Source: Janthinobacterium agaricidamnosum NBRC 102515 = DSM 9628 (GTDB taxonomy: Bacteria; Pseudomonadota; Gammaproteobacteria; Burkholderiales; Burkholderiaceae_D). Taken from it: 64,000 bases of DNA. Both the position numbers and the translations under genes were made by a program. The notes beneath the pieces are model-generated. The model had not been told where the DNA came from. It ran no database searches and saw nothing but the letters and a program-made list of their open reading frames with translations. Below are positions 62,929 through 64,000 of this stretch, one piece after another. Positions within the stretch are counted from its first letter, which is position 1. Each line of letters begins with the position of its first letter. The stretch covers positions 1,850,885 through 1,914,884 of the forward strand of contig NZ_HG322949.1 in assembly GCF_000723165.1 (NCBI RefSeq), written 5' to 3'.

Positions 62929-64000
62929 ATGGACACCACCCAGCACGCCGCCCCCCATTGGCCGCTCGGCCCCGAGCAAGCCATGCTGGCCGATCCCGGC
63001 GCCAGCCATTTCGTCACCGCGCATAGCGACCAGCGCATCGATCCGCAACGCCTGCAGCAGGCGCTGGCTAGCGTCGTCGAACGCCATCAATCGCTGCGTT
63101 GCGCCTACCTGGCGCTGCCCGGCTATCGCGGCCTGCGCCAGCAGGAGCGGCAGGCGACCCAGCCGGCCGTGGCGCTGGCCGAGACGCTGGACGCCGCGCG
63201 ACTGGCCGTGCCGGACATCGCAGCCGGCCAGGCCATCGCCGCCAGCGTGATCCATCACGGCGTATCGGCCTCGACCGTCGCGCTGAACGTGGCGGCGCTG
63301 GCGGCCGATCAGGCCAGCCTGCCGCTGCTGTGGCGCGAACTGCAGTCGGCCTATGCCGGCCAGCCGGCGCTCGATGAGGTGTTTCAGTACGCGCAATATG
63401 TCGAGTGGCGCCAGGACCTGGACGACGACGAGGAAGCGGCGCAAGGCCGGGCCTATTGGGACGATTACCTGAAGCGCCATGCCGGCGCGGTGCGGCCGCA
63501 ACTGTGCTACCGCGGCGCGGCAGCGGCCGGCGCGTCCCCGGTACCTGCCCATGGCGCGGTGCGCGCAGAGCTGGACGCCGGCATGCTGTTGCGCCTGGAG
63601 CAAGCGGCCGCGGAGCACGGCGCCGACCTGGAAACGGCGCTGCAACTGGCCTGGTGGCTGCTGCTGGCGCGCTTGTCGGGCAACGGTCATGTGCTGGGCG
63701 GCTGGCAGCACGATTGCCGCCGCGATTACGAAGTGATGCGCGGTGCCGTCGGCGTGTTCGACAAGGTGATGCCGGTCGCGGTCGAGCTGACGCCAGGCAG
63801 CGGTTTCGGCGCCTTGCTGGCCGCCTTGGCCGAAACGCTGGAAGCCCATCGCGGCGCGCAAGAGTATTCTGCGGCGATGGCAGCGTCGGCCGCGCCGTCG
63901 GCCTGTTTTGTCTTTATCGAGGACACGGACGGCGCCGCCGGCTGGCGCGCCGATCCGCTGCCGGGCCCGGCGCGCCGTTACGAACCTGGCGCTGCACGAT
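62929..64000 (+). CDS. NRPS 3, partial: degenerate condensation-like (interface) domain
   Basis: The reading frame starts 2 bases after NRPS2 and is open to the end of the window (357 codons). It begins like a condensation domain (WPLGPEQAMLADPG, then LQQALASVVERHQSLRCAY), but the HHxxxDG position reads AALAADQ (residues 122-128), so both catalytic His are gone. Other condensation features (WRELQSAYAG, YVEWRQ, a YW-DYL segment near 185) remain. Inactive condensation-like 'interface' domains recruit Asp beta-hydroxylases in siderophore synthetases. Placed directly after the C-terminal hydroxylase of NRPS2, it probably docks one of the two hydroxylases. The rest of the protein, including adenylation, lies outside. 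Confidence 0.75.
   Translation, partial: MDTTQHAAPHWPLGPEQAMLADPGASHFVTAHSDQRIDPQRLQQALASVVERHQSLRCAYLALPGYRGLRQQERQATQPAVALAETLDAARLAVPDIAAGQAIAASVIHHGVSASTVALNVAALAADQASLPLLWRELQSAYAGQPALDEVFQYAQYVEWRQDLDDDEEAAQGRAYWDDYLKRHAGAVRPQLCYRGAAAAGASPVPAHGAVRAELDAGMLLRLEQAAAEHGADLETALQLAWWLLLARLSGNGHVLGGWQHDCRRDYEVMRGAVGVFDKVMPVAVELTPGSGFGALLAALAETLEAHRGAQEYSAAMAASAAPSACFVFIEDTDGAAGWRADPLPGPARRYEPGAAR

Noticed and set aside
1..64000. CRISPR arrays, rRNA genes or intact insertion sequences
   Set aside because: I found no regularly spaced repeats with unique spacers, no rRNA-like sequence and no transposase-like coding region.

Overview
The window is GC-rich, gene-dense DNA with long GC-rich shadow frames. 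It most likely comes from a beta-proteobacterium of the Burkholderiales, plausibly an Oxalobacteraceae genus (Janthinobacterium/Duganella/Massilia type). I infer this from the gene families, a tRNA-Gly/tRNA-Cys pair, the lipopeptide beta-hydroxyaspartate siderophore locus and dispersed palindromic repeats. No taxonomic marker gene is present, so the placement is inference.

Region 1 (1-11.1 kb) is a type IVb (R64 thin-pilus-like) pilus operon: TcpQ-domain protein, lipoprotein secretin PilN, PilO2, PilP, assembly ATPase PilQ, inner-membrane PilR, major pilin PilS, a second small GspE-family ATPase, PilM, tip adhesin PilV and a lytic transglycosylase. Several genes overlap and a terminator candidate follows. 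No prepilin peptidase or shufflon recombinase is visible.

Region 2 (11.1-17 kb) holds a Tat-exported amine oxidase, an exported RidA-family protein, a TonB-dependent receptor with in-frame tandem repeats, and a LysR regulator.

Region 3 (17-33.7 kb) is a large organosulfur-scavenging locus: SsuC/SsuB transporter parts, an acyl-CoA-dehydrogenase-like flavoprotein, SsuD-type monooxygenase, a D-2-hydroxyacid dehydrogenase, a class II aldolase, a private TonB-ExbB-ExbD set, two substrate-binding proteins, a second TonB-dependent receptor, a second flavin-dependent monooxygenase, a cysteine-dioxygenase-like cupin and a four-domain rhodanese. Together they suggest outer-membrane capture, import, C-S cleavage and sulfur handling. 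Two 160-bp palindromic elements and one 101-bp palindromic element lie in regions 2 and 3.

Region 4 (33.7-34.4 kb) carries tRNA-Gly, tRNA-Cys, a broken tRNA copy and an AT-richer stretch that marks the border of the next island.

Region 5 (34.4-64 kb, continuing off the end) is a siderophore NRPS island: type II thioesterase, MbtH, TonB siderophore receptor, diaminobutyrate aminotransferase, PvdQ-like periplasmic acylase, FhuF-like reductase, PvdE-like exporter, PepSY membrane protein, a standalone Asp/His-type beta-hydroxylase, and NRPS genes. NRPS1 is FAAL-PCP-C-A-PCP. NRPS2 is C-A(Asp)-PCP-E-C-A-PCP-C-hydroxylase. NRPS3 is partial and starts with a condensation-like domain lacking its active-site histidines. 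Five exact TAAA-N17-CGTC boxes precede the divergent transcription units, which points to control by an iron-starvation ECF sigma factor (PvdS/OrbS type) encoded outside the window. The likely product is an acylated, beta-hydroxyaspartate-containing peptide siderophore.
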